Shown: positions 1 through 6,455, numbered from the stretch's first letter. The stretch is DNA of 10,058 bases from Candidatus Hydrogenedentota bacterium (GCA_903922535.1 CAIXUF010001286.1:1-10058), one strand, 5' to 3'. Numbers and translations: made by a program. Notes: a model not told the origin generated them from the sequence alone.

Positions 1-308
1 AGGTCCTCGGCCTCGTGCCCAACCACTTTGCCGAGCCAGTCGCGCATCTCCACGCTGTTGACCGCGTCGTTGTAACTCCAGTTCTCGTTGCCAGTGTTGT
101 AGGGCGGGTCGATGTAGATGCACTTGACCTGTCCGGCGTAGTAGGGCAGGAGTGCCTTGAGCGCGGTGAGGTTGTCGCCCTGGACGAGCAGGTTGCCGCA
201 GTCGGGGTCGCCGACGGACAGGGCCGGGTCCGTCTTGAGCAGGCGGAAGGGCACCTCGCGGTGGTGGTTCAACACGGCCTTCTTCCCAATCCAGTCCAAT
301 GTCGGCAC
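1..308 (-). CDS. Type III-like site-specific adenine DNA methyltransferase (Mod), N-terminal part, truncated by the window edge
   Basis: This is the N-terminal 102 residues of an AdoMet-dependent N6-adenine DNA methyltransferase; the rest lies beyond base 1. The protein opens VPTLDWIGKKAVLNHHREVP, a head typical of type III Mod-like enzymes. It then has NLLVQGDNLTALKALLPYYA (residues 39-58) and the catalytic motif IV, DPPY, at residues 67-70 (bases 99-110) inside IYIDPPYNTGNENW. Motif IV near the N-terminus indicates the beta-class domain order seen in type III Mod proteins. I placed the start at GTG 308 because AGGAG lies 10 nt upstream and because this is where the family normally begins. 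The frame stays open without an ATG back to a TAG near 373. A restriction (res) partner would be expected off-window downstream, so whether this is a full restriction-modification system or an orphan cannot be seen. Family call is firm; target sequence unknown. Confidence 0.92.
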   Translation of the reverse strand, partial: MPTLDWIGKKAVLNHHREVPFRLLKTDPALSVGDPDCGNLLVQGDNLTALKALLPYYAGQVKCIYIDPPYNTGNENWSYNDAVNSVEMRDWLGKVVGHEAED

Positions 309-569
309 GGCGCAAGCACTCCTGAGTCCAGCAATGATCCCCCAGCGCAGCTTCGCGGGATTCCCTGTCGGCTAGTCTAACGAAGCGCCGCATGCCGGTG
401 CAATGCGTTCTTCTTTGCCGCGCATGCGGTCATGTCGCCACTTTCGCCAAAGCGGGTGCGGATTCCAGCCGCTTTCTTTAAGCGTTGTCCGGGTCCACGA
501 AGTGCGCGGCAAGATGCGGAGTCTGCGTTGTCCGATCCCGCAGGCATGGCCGCAGCACTCCAAAATGGC

Positions 570-598
570 ATATTTCCGCATATCTCATTGATTGTCAA
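570..598 (-). promoter_or_regulatory. Candidate sigma70-type promoter with overlapping dyad, upstream of the methyltransferase
   Basis: On the minus strand a perfect TTGACA (598-593) is followed after 17 bp by AAATAT (575-570), a weak -10. The patch is AT-rich in an otherwise GC-rich window. An inverted repeat, CATTGA-ttg-TCAATG (586-600), covers the -35 and could be a repressor site. A transcript would start near 563 and have a leader of about 255 nt before the methyltransferase GTG, which is long and lowers confidence. Confidence 0.3.
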
Positions 599-631
599 TG
601 CCTTATGCGGCCTTTCTTGGCTAGAATCATC

Positions 632-925
632 GTTACTCTTGCCTGGAGGAGGCTTACTTTTGCCCGTAGGAGGCTTACTTTTGCCTGGAGAAGGCTTACT
701 CTTGCCTGGAGAAGGCTTACTTTTGCCCGGAGGAGGCTTACTCTTGCCTGGAGAAGGCTTACTTTTGCCTGGAGAAGGCTTACTTTTGCCCGGAGGAGGC
801 TTACTCTTGCCTGGAGGAGGCTTACTTTTGCCTGGAGGAAGCTTACTTTTACCTGGAGGAAGCTTACTTTTGCCCGGAGAAGGCTTACTTTTGCCTGGAG
901 GAGGCTTGCTCTTGCCCGAAGGAGA
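632..925. repeat. 21-bp tandem repeat array, 14 units (heptapeptide-length)
   Basis: Fourteen contiguous 21-bp units run from 632 to 925 with no spacers and no length change; a fifteenth, decayed unit follows at 926-946. Units differ at only a few sites: positions 4, 7, 10 and 13, then 15, 18, 20 and 21. Read on minus, a unit encodes KSKPPPG; read on plus, LLLPGGG. In both frames the variants at positions 4, 7, 10 and 13 are synonymous, so GKSK (minus) or LLLP (plus) is nearly invariant while the remaining residues vary (P to S, L or T; or G to E, V, S or D). This hints at selection on a protein, but no start, ribosome binding site or flanking domain confirms one. It could also be a simple minisatellite. 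Each unit carries GGAGGAGG or a one-base variant on plus. Confidence 0.93.
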
Positions 926-1072
926 CTTGCTTTGTGTTGGAGTCAGAAGCTCTTGTGAGACGCCGTGTCTGCCCGGCATGCGGAAGCATGGCCATCGCAA
1001 TAATGGTCCTGTTCCCAGGGTGAAGGTTTGATGGCGGGTTTCCCATTGCCTTGCCCGCCCTTTGCGTCTCAA

Positions 1073-4000
1073 CTACAGGTATCCGAGCGACCTGAGGATT
1101 CCCTGCCCTTCGGGGTCTCTTTCCTGTCCCTTTCCTGGTCCGCGGGGGCCACGCTCAGGTTTTGTGTTTACCCCATCCAGGCCCGTCTTGCCTTTCATGG
1201 ATGCGGGCAATTCAATCGGTCCGACAGGAACCAGGATTTTGCCTGCAAATCCCGGATAGTCCGCCGGATACTGGCGCACCTTGAACACGGCGTTCAGGTA
1301 GTGTCCCCGGTCGTCCACCCCCGGCTGTTCACCGAGGGCCAGGATGCCGCCGCGGACGACCGGATTAACATACTTCCAGACGGTCTCCCCCTGCGGGGTG
1401 ACTTCAAAGAACGTTCCCAAGACTCCCGCGCAGATCAGGGTGTTGCCATTGGGCAGGCGCTGGACGCCCGAAATCTCCGAAGAGAAGAAATCCGTCTTGT
1501 TCTCGGCCGTGTATTGCCAGGCTGGCTTCAAAGGACCGTATGCGCCGCTGCCCGACAGGGTGTACTTCCCTTCCGCATCAACCGGCGGCATGACCTCTTC
1601 GACGGATGAGTACCCCCGGTCCAGTCCGTTGTTGAAAATCAGAATGTTGCCCGCACCCGGACTCCCCTCTGGAATCCAGCGGGCGTCATGCTGTTCGAAA
1701 AGTTGACGGTCACGTTCGTTACCCCGACCATAGGCGGCGGGATTGCCCCAGCGGTACAGCAGGTCGCCGCCCTTGCCCCCTTTGCCACCGGAATGCCCGG
1801 CCGCTTCCGCCGATGTTGTGGAATGGTCCAGCACCCAGAGTTCGTCGCAGCCCCGAACGCTGAGCATGATCTGGTCAAGCTTCGCGTTGTGGGCGATGGA
1901 GTTCATGTGGTTCCAGAACGCGGGCAAAGGACGGCCGTTGCAGTTCACGTCCACGCGTTCGGGATGGTCGGCCACCACACCATGGTTCGATTTCTGGAGG
2001 CCGCGGTCCTGGATGAGGTGGTCCCACACGTGCCACTCCCAAACAATCTTCCCGCCCTTGGGCCGTTCGGGCGCTATTTCAATGACATAGTCCGGATACA
2101 ACTCGCTGTCGCGAAGCATGCCGCGGTCGAAACCGGCGGCAAGGCATTCCTCCATGGTCTTTCGTTCCACAGCCAATGCCAGGATGTTGCCGTTCGGGAG
2201 CACGGCGATGTCGTGGTGGAGCATGTGCCGGTCCGTGGCGTAGTCGAACTCCCAGACAAGATTGTCGTCCCAGTCGTATTCCTCAAGCCGGCCGCCCTCG
2301 CCGCCCTGGGTCAGACCGCGCGCATGGGTGAAACAACAGCGCAGGAGATGGCCGTTCTCCAGCAGGTGGACCGTTTGCCCCGGCTCATAGGGGCTCTTTG
2401 TCCACTGGTGAACCGCCTGGCCCCCGTTGTTGATGAGGTACGTCATGGTCCGGTGTTTTGGCGCGAAGAGCGTGTAGCCGTCGCAGGCCTTAGACGTGTT
2501 CAGAAGCAATCCGACCGTCTGTCCGGGAGTGGGCCCGGCCAGCAACCCGTTCTCGGCCATGAAACCACCGCCGCCCTGACGATCTCGCGGTGGCCGTTTC
2601 TCTCCCGGACGCGCCTCTTCACGCGGCGGGCGGTGATCGCCTCGTTCCTCTCGTGGGGGCGGCGGGGGCTCGCGTTTCCACCAGTTCCACCAACTGCCCG
2701 GCGGGGGCGGCGGCGGCGGTTGACCGCCTTCTCCGCGACGGTCATCCCCGCCAGTGGCACCGTCCGGCCGCGAGTAGGTCACGGGCAATGCTGCGGTGCC
2801 GAGGGTGCGGTCTTTCATGGCGGCCAGCAACACGTCCCGATTGACCTGCGCCGGCGGCACCGTGATCTGCGGCAATGCCGACAGCGCGTATACGGTGTAG
2901 ATGTAGGTCTTCGGCCCCGGCCCCTTGGAGTGCGGCGGCGCGTATTCGTTGCGTCCGTTGATGCTGTTGTTGCCCGGCGTTCCCACACCCTTTGCGTTTT
3001 TCGGGAGACTTCGCACGTCCGCCGGGATGTTGTAGAGAATCCAGTACCACTTGGTCTGGTCGGGCGCGACATGGTGCATGATGATTGCGAAACTCTTGGT
3101 TCCTTCCGGCACTCCGCTCCATTCAAGCGGCGGGCTGATGCCGTCCCCGTCCCCGGTGAACTCTTTTGGAAGCAACCCGTCATCGGCCACCGCCGGGCTG
3201 CGCAGCACGAACGAGCCGTTGTGAACGGGTGCGGCCGTTTCTGTCCGGGGTGGGCGATTCTTGTCCCGTGGGGGGCGTTCATCCCGTCCAGATTCCTGCG
3301 ACGGTGTCGGTTTGACCATGGGACGGTTCTCGGCGTCAATGGGCAGGACCACGCGGAACCCCACGTGGTACCAGGGATGGTCCGGGTCCTGCGGACCACG
3401 CCAGTAGGAGGGGTTGCGGTTCGACACGCGGCTGTGCCCGTGCTCGCCGTTGTACCAGTTGCCGCCGCGCATGCCGTGATAGGGCTTGCCGTCGGGCATG
3501 ACGCTGCCCCGGTCAGGACCGGCGGGATTCTCCACCGGGCTGTAGGCGTAGTAATCGCGCCCGTACCAGTCGTTCACGAACTGCCACACGTTACCCGCCA
3601 TGTCGTAAAGGCCGTAGCCGTTCGCACCGTCGGCCGTTTGAAAGGTCTCCTGCGCGCCGGGCCAGTTAAGGTCGGCCTTGCGGTGCAGCCTGCCGTTGAA
3701 AAAGCCGACCGGCGTTGTCCACGGTTCCGGCCCGGCGCGGAAGGGATTCTTCGATTCGGGCCAGTTTGCCTTCAGCGCATCCGGTTCATCGCCCCAGGGG
3801 AAATTGCGGTAGGGATCCTGCAAACCGCCGCGCGCGGCATATTCCCACTCCGATTCCGTGGGCAGGCGATAGCCGCTCTTGTTGAAGTCACAGTCCCAGG
3901 TGGCCGTGTCGTAGCAGGTCGGCAGTCTCTGCTGTGTGCTCAGCCAGTTGCAGTACGCCGCCGCGCCAAACCAGCGGATGCAGAAGACCGGATGGTTCTC

Positions 4001-4504
4001 CCTGTTGTCCAGCACGGCGAAGGTCTTCCCGTCCCAGCCGATCCGGCTGTGCGGGGACATGCCGCGCGTCTCGCACAGCAGGTCTCCGCCGCCCGCCAAA
4101 TAGACCCCGCCGCCGCGCACCTCGATTTGCCTCTGCGCCAGCATCGAAGCCAGGAACGCGCAATATGCCTCGGTTGTGACATCATTTATGCCCATGAAGA
4201 AGGAATCGAGCCGCACTTTGTGGATGGGGGTTTCGTCACCGCCGTGCTTCGGATCCACATAACCCAGGTGATCGCCCATTTCAAAGGTGCCGGCGGGGAT
4301 TAACGCCATGCCCAGCGGCGCGGCGGAGGGTACCTGTGAGGCACCGCACATCCCCCCAAGCAGCAGAAACAGCGTGAGAAGGGTGCACGTGAGTTCCGCG
4401 GAGTCGTTCAAGAACGCTGCTGTTTTTCCCACGTTGGGGCCTTTCTTTCTTCCGTGGAACGTCAACATGTTGTCTGCGGTGGCACCGATAGTGTATTTTT
4501 TCAT
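1073..4504 (-). CDS. Exported three-domain fusion: SUMF1/FGE-like, PEBP (YbhB-like) and arylsulfotransferase
   Basis: A 1143-residue protein. I prefer ATG 4504 over ATG 4513 because GGAAG lies 9 nt before it but directly abuts the other. A hydrophobic segment near residues 41-53 suggests Sec export; no clean lipobox. Residues about 65-387 are a formylglycine-generating-enzyme (SUMF1) fold: GYRLPTESEWEYAARGG (211-227), NGYGLYDMAGNVWQF, RGGNW and GFRV. The catalytic cysteine region (347-365, RGGNWYNGEHGHSRVSNRNP) contains no cysteine, so formylglycine synthesis is unlikely. Residues about 431-577 are a PEBP/YbhB domain (SPPLEWSGVPEGTKSFAI, WILYNIPA, IYTVYAL). After a polyproline linker, about 650-1055 form an arylsulfate sulfotransferase propeller, with His763/764, His866 and Asn868 in WNHMNS, Arg884 and His939 in QHDARW matching the family's catalytic set as I recall it. 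It probably moves sulfate between phenolic compounds outside the cytoplasm; the roles of the other domains are unknown. The gene stands alone, divergent from the PAP2-like gene. Confidence 0.88.
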   Translation of the reverse strand: MKKYTIGATADNMLTFHGRKKGPNVGKTAAFLNDSAELTCTLLTLFLLLGGMCGASQVPSAAPLGMALIPAGTFEMGDHLGYVDPKHGGDETPIHKVRLDSFFMGINDVTTEAYCAFLASMLAQRQIEVRGGGVYLAGGGDLLCETRGMSPHSRIGWDGKTFAVLDNRENHPVFCIRWFGAAAYCNWLSTQQRLPTCYDTATWDCDFNKSGYRLPTESEWEYAARGGLQDPYRNFPWGDEPDALKANWPESKNPFRAGPEPWTTPVGFFNGRLHRKADLNWPGAQETFQTADGANGYGLYDMAGNVWQFVNDWYGRDYYAYSPVENPAGPDRGSVMPDGKPYHGMRGGNWYNGEHGHSRVSNRNPSYWRGPQDPDHPWYHVGFRVVLPIDAENRPMVKPTPSQESGRDERPPRDKNRPPRTETAAPVHNGSFVLRSPAVADDGLLPKEFTGDGDGISPPLEWSGVPEGTKSFAIIMHHVAPDQTKWYWILYNIPADVRSLPKNAKGVGTPGNNSINGRNEYAPPHSKGPGPKTYIYTVYALSALPQITVPPAQVNRDVLLAAMKDRTLGTAALPVTYSRPDGATGGDDRRGEGGQPPPPPPPGSWWNWWKREPPPPPREERGDHRPPREEARPGEKRPPRDRQGGGGFMAENGLLAGPTPGQTVGLLLNTSKACDGYTLFAPKHRTMTYLINNGGQAVHQWTKSPYEPGQTVHLLENGHLLRCCFTHARGLTQGGEGGRLEEYDWDDNLVWEFDYATDRHMLHHDIAVLPNGNILALAVERKTMEECLAAGFDRGMLRDSELYPDYVIEIAPERPKGGKIVWEWHVWDHLIQDRGLQKSNHGVVADHPERVDVNCNGRPLPAFWNHMNSIAHNAKLDQIMLSVRGCDELWVLDHSTTSAEAAGHSGGKGGKGGDLLYRWGNPAAYGRGNERDRQLFEQHDARWIPEGSPGAGNILIFNNGLDRGYSSVEEVMPPVDAEGKYTLSGSGAYGPLKPAWQYTAENKTDFFSSEISGVQRLPNGNTLICAGVLGTFFEVTPQGETVWKYVNPVVRGGILALGEQPGVDDRGHYLNAVFKVRQYPADYPGFAGKILVPVGPIELPASMKGKTGLDGVNTKPERGPRGPGKGQERDPEGQGILRSLGYL
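2564..2761 (-). other. Proline- and charge-rich low-complexity linker between the PEBP and sulfotransferase domains
   Basis: This part of the fusion gene encodes about 65 residues of low complexity. A run of seven prolines is followed by GSWWNWWKRE, then five more prolines, then alternating PPR/EE/RP segments and a glycine run. The Trp-rich island between two polyproline stretches is odd for a plain spacer and might bind another protein or a glycan. A similar PPR-rich segment (about residues 405-425) separates the first two domains. These are most simply flexible, disordered tethers. Confidence 0.75.
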
Positions 4505-4663
4505 TATTGGCATCTTCCAATTGTTCGGGGCGTCGGCTGTAGTCTATCAGGGGAAAATAAACGTTAACCGTTGTGTTCGATTAAGAAATTGTAATGACGG
4601 CCCGTTTTGCGTGGATTTGTGCCGGCCGAAGGTGCCGAGTGAAAAAGACTGGAAGGAGGTTGC
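4505..4663. promoter_or_regulatory. Divergent intergenic region with near-palindrome
   Basis: About 160 bp separate the start of the minus-strand fusion gene from the plus-strand PAP2-like gene, so both promoters should lie here. It is AT-richer than its surroundings. An imperfect palindrome, AACGTTAACCGTT (4560-4572), sits near the middle and could be a shared operator. A TGTAAT (4590-4595) resembles a plus-strand -10, but I find no well-spaced -35 for it. On minus, TAGACT-like sequence near 4540 is equally weak. Exact promoters cannot be assigned by eye. Confidence 0.3.
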
Positions 4664-5314
4664 ATGTCCCCAGAGGCAGTTCAGATTTCGCCCGTCATCG
4701 GAAATCACTGGCGCACGGCCGTCCGCAGTCCGCGGTATCTTTGCGAGGCGGCGCTGACGGTGCTGCTGTTCGTGCTGTCGATGCGGATCTGCACGGAACT
4801 GATGCACTATGCGCAGACCCGGCACGGCGCGCCGCTCGACGATCCCATTCTCGGTGCGATCGGGCCAATCAGGCTGACATGGCCGATCTTCGTGGTTCTG
4901 TGGTCGTCCATCGTTGCGGGCCTTTGGTACATGGCGGAAGACCCTGTGCGCCTGCTCATGGGGTTTCAGGCCTCGGCGCTGCTCATCGTTTTTCGCACCC
5001 TCGCGATCTACCTCGTGCCGCTCTCACCCCTGCCGACCATCATCCCCCTCGCCGACCCCATCGCCATCTATCTGGGCACGGGCACGCTGGTCACAAAAGA
5101 CCTCTTCTTCAGCGGCCACACCTCCGTGATGTTTCTCCTGTTCCTGATGGCGAATTATTCCCGGCTGAAATGGTTCCTGCTGGGGGGCACGATCTTTGTC
5201 GGCGTCGGGGTCGTGCTGCAGCATGTTCACTACAGCGGCGACGTGTACGCCGCCCCGTTCTTCGCCTACGGAAGCTGGCGGATTGTGCTGCTCACGCACA
5301 AACGCTTCAAGTGA
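4664..5314 (+). CDS. Sphingomyelin-synthase-like / PAP2_C integral membrane phosphatase or phosphotransferase
   Basis: A 216-residue multi-pass membrane protein. The strong site AAGGAGG (4653-4659) precedes ATG 4664 by 4 nt and fixes the start. Hydrophobic segments fall near residues 28-42, 73-90, 100-120, 154-163 and 170-186. The C-terminal half carries the two lipid-phosphate motifs: FFSGHTS (148-154) and HVHYSGDV (187-194). His152, His189 and Asp193 match the His/His/Asp triad of sphingomyelin synthases and related PAP2_C enzymes, which move or remove head groups on phospho- or sphingolipids at the membrane. The SGHT...HYxxDV pattern points to this branch more than to classical PAP2 phosphatases, which also carry a KxxxxxxRP motif I do not see. 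Substrate cannot be told; a bacterial member could make inositol or ethanolamine sphingolipids, or act on a polyprenyl phosphate. It is monocistronic and converges on the thioesterase cluster. Confidence 0.85.
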   Translation: MSPEAVQISPVIGNHWRTAVRSPRYLCEAALTVLLFVLSMRICTELMHYAQTRHGAPLDDPILGAIGPIRLTWPIFVVLWSSIVAGLWYMAEDPVRLLMGFQASALLIVFRTLAIYLVPLSPLPTIIPLADPIAIYLGTGTLVTKDLFFSGHTSVMFLLFLMANYSRLKWFLLGGTIFVGVGVVLQHVHYSGDVYAAPFFAYGSWRIVLLTHKRFK

Positions 5315-5325
5315 CGCGCCGGTAC

Positions 5326-5345
5326 GGTGGCGTCAAACCGCCACC
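5326..5345. terminator. GC-rich hairpin between convergent genes, possible bidirectional terminator
   Basis: GGTGGCG (5326-5332) and CGCCACC (5339-5345) form a perfect 7-bp stem with a 6-nt loop, 11 nt after the PAP2-like stop and between two convergent transcripts. No T-run follows on either strand, so it is not a textbook intrinsic terminator; the position is the main support. Confidence 0.3.
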
Positions 5346-5393
5346 TTGGGACAAGGCTGTGACGTGTGTTCCCCCGGGGACGCCCCGCCTTTC

Positions 5394-5486
5394 TCAGAAC
5401 AGCCAGCCAAAGAAGAACATGAAAGCGCCGCTGAGATAGAACCAGGTCCGCTCAAAGACATACAGGATTCCCTCGAAGAAACTCAT
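5394..5486 (-). CDS. 30-residue hydrophobic micro-protein, translationally coupled to the thioesterase
   Basis: This small gene is easy to miss. Its ATG (5486-5484) overlaps the thioesterase TGA (5485-5483) in an ATGA junction, and GAGGAG lies 8 nt upstream inside the end of the thioesterase, an ideal ribosome binding site. The 30-residue product begins MSFFEGILYVFERTWFY and ends in AFMFFFGWLF. It has two charged Glu and one Arg in its first half, followed by an aromatic-rich hydrophobic stretch long enough to cross a membrane once. I do not recognise the family. The coupled start and strong site argue for real translation; the product may anchor to or modulate something at the membrane, possibly in connection with acyl-CoA chemistry, but this is inference. 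A chance frame cannot be excluded without conservation data. Confidence 0.6.
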   Translation of the reverse strand: MSFFEGILYVFERTWFYLSGAFMFFFGWLF

Positions 5487-5935
5487 TTTTCGTTCTCCTC
5501 TTCGGTCGGCAGGTTTTCCAGCACGAAGGTGTCGCGCAGTTCCTGCGGGGTGCGCATGGCCTTCATGGTGCTCATGTTCACGAACATCACCCGCTGTGTC
5601 ACCTCGGTGCAGCGCTGGCCGTCCACCGCAATCTCGGCGTGGAACACGCCGCTGACTTTGCCGAGTTCGGCGCACCAGATGCGGCCGGCGGGCTCGTCGA
5701 ACGGGCGCACGGGCTTCCTGTAGCGGATGTGCGTTTCGGCGACGACGGCGGCCATGCCGCCCTCGACCAGCGCGCGCATGGGGCAGTGCCTGCGCAGCAG
5801 TTCGAGGCGCAGATCCTCGAACCAGCGCACATAGACCACGTTGTTCACGTGGGCGGCGAGGTCAATGTCGTAGGGCTGCACGGTGATGCCCATTTCGGTG
5901 AGCAACGGCCGCGCGCCCGGAACGGCGCGTAACAT
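5483..5935 (-). CDS. Acyl-CoA thioesterase, 4HBT/hotdog family
   Basis: A 150-residue single hotdog-fold thioesterase, which hydrolyses acyl-CoA to free acid and CoA in the cytoplasm. The family signature is clear near the N-terminus: VQPYDIDLAAHVNNVVYVRWFEDLR begins at residue 19, with Asp25, His29 and Asn31 in the D-x3-HVNN-x2-Y pattern of 4-hydroxybenzoyl-CoA-thioesterase-like enzymes. IRYRKPVRPFDE (70-81) is the usual second strand region. Length is normal for the family. AGGAG lies 6 nt before the ATG and supports this start over an internal ATG at residue 15. It follows smpB after only 9 nt, its ribosome binding site touching the smpB stop, and its own stop overlaps the micro-ORF start. 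The acyl substrate is unknown; family members serve both aromatic and fatty acyl-CoAs. Confidence 0.88.
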   Translation of the reverse strand: MLRAVPGARPLLTEMGITVQPYDIDLAAHVNNVVYVRWFEDLRLELLRRHCPMRALVEGGMAAVVAETHIRYRKPVRPFDEPAGRIWCAELGKVSGVFHAEIAVDGQRCTEVTQRVMFVNMSTMKAMRTPQELRDTFVLENLPTEEENEK

Positions 5936-5944
5936 GGCAGTCTC

Positions 5945-6418
5945 CTAAGCCCTGCGCACGTCTTTGACGGCGCGGTCCATTTCGCGGCGGCTCTCGCGGT
6001 CCTTGATGCTGGCGCGTTTGTCGAAGGTGTGCTTGCCCTGGCACACGCCCAGTTCCACCTTGACGCGGCCCTTCTTGAAGTACACGCTAAGCGGGATGAC
6101 AGTGAGCCCCTTTTCGGCCACGCGTGAAGACAGCTTCATGATTTCGCGCTTGTGCATCAGTAGGCGCCGCGGCCGCTCGGGGGCGTGATTGTAAATGTTG
6201 CCCATCTCGTAGGGGTTGATGTGGGCGTCCACCAGGAACGCCTCGCCCTTCTCAAAGTCCACATAGGAGTCCTTGAGCTGCATCCCGCCCTTCATGCGCA
6301 GCGACTTCACCTCGGTGCCCTGCAGGGAAATGCCCGCCTCGACGCGGTCCAGCACGTGGTAGTCGTGGAACGCGCGGCGGTTGCTGACGATGAGTTTTTC
6401 GCCGGTCTTTTCGGCCAT
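5945..6418 (-). CDS. smpB: SsrA-binding protein SmpB
   Basis: A 157-residue SmpB, the tmRNA partner that brings SsrA into stalled ribosomes for trans-translation. Recognition is by the full-length pattern: KLIVSNRRAFHDYHVLDRVEAGISLQGTEVKSLR at the N-terminus (residues 8-41), SYVDFEKGEAFLVDAHINPYEMGNIYNH (51-78), then RPRRLLMHKREI and LTVIPLSVYFKKGRVKVELGV. It ends in the Lys/Arg-rich tail (KHTFDKRASIKDRESRREMDR) that folds in the mRNA channel. Length and motifs are normal and no residue looks missing. The ATG at 6418 has AAGGA about 12 nt upstream, somewhat far. It heads a cluster with the thioesterase and micro-ORF. The tmRNA gene, often near smpB, is not in this window. Confidence 0.97.
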   Translation of the reverse strand: MAEKTGEKLIVSNRRAFHDYHVLDRVEAGISLQGTEVKSLRMKGGMQLKDSYVDFEKGEAFLVDAHINPYEMGNIYNHAPERPRRLLMHKREIMKLSSRVAEKGLTVIPLSVYFKKGRVKVELGVCQGKHTFDKRASIKDRESRREMDRAVKDVRRA

Positions 6419-6446
6419 GAAACGATGGTGTCCTTTTCAAAAGGGT

Positions 6447-6455
6447 ATTGTAGCA
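6447..6455 (-). promoter_or_regulatory. Extended -10 promoter of smpB
   Basis: On minus the sequence TGCTACAAT (TGn plus TACAAT, 5 of 6 to consensus) lies 29 nt before the smpB ATG. No good -35 is visible, which is usual for extended -10 promoters. A short dyad, CCTTTT-g-AAAAGG (6432-6444), lies just downstream and contains the AAGGA used as ribosome binding site, so it could modulate initiation. Confidence 0.42.

Larger units (their letters stand above)
309..1072. other. 764-bp intergenic stretch without a confident gene
   Basis: This lies between the 3' end of the large fusion gene and the 5' end of the methyltransferase, both on minus. It holds the 21-bp tandem array, a promoter-like AT-rich patch near 560-600, and a GC-rich inverted repeat (GGCGGG at 1033-1038 with CCCGCC at 1054-1059) 14 nt past the fusion-gene stop that could help end transcription. 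Open frames cross the region on both strands. The longest is 231 codons on minus from a TTG at 1072, with the plus frame from ATG 432 nearly as long. They stay open partly because a 21-bp unit cannot shift frame. Neither has a convincing ribosome binding site, and their flanks match no family I know. Confidence 0.6.

Noticed and set aside
372..581. 69-codon minus-strand frame upstream of the methyltransferase
   Set aside because: No ribosome binding site before its ATG and a composition without family resemblance.
632..925. CRISPR array
   Set aside because: The units are contiguous 21-mers with no unique spacers and no cas genes nearby.
377..1072. 231-codon minus-strand frame (TTG start) through the repeat array, and the rival plus frame from ATG 432
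   Set aside because: No convincing ribosome binding site, flanks without any recognisable domain, and a 21-bp period keeps several frames open by itself. The wobble-phase hint is recorded as a finding but does not justify a gene call.
1688..4303. 871-codon open frame on the plus strand
   Set aside because: It is a shadow of the fusion gene: GC-rich codon use on minus removes stops in the opposite frame. Its translation is rich in V, A, R, H and shows no domain, while the minus frame has three clear domains.
4330..4395. Lipoprotein signal in the fusion protein
   Set aside because: The cysteine in GGMCGAS has Met at -1 instead of a small residue, so it is not a proper lipobox. An ordinary signal peptide or anchor is more likely.
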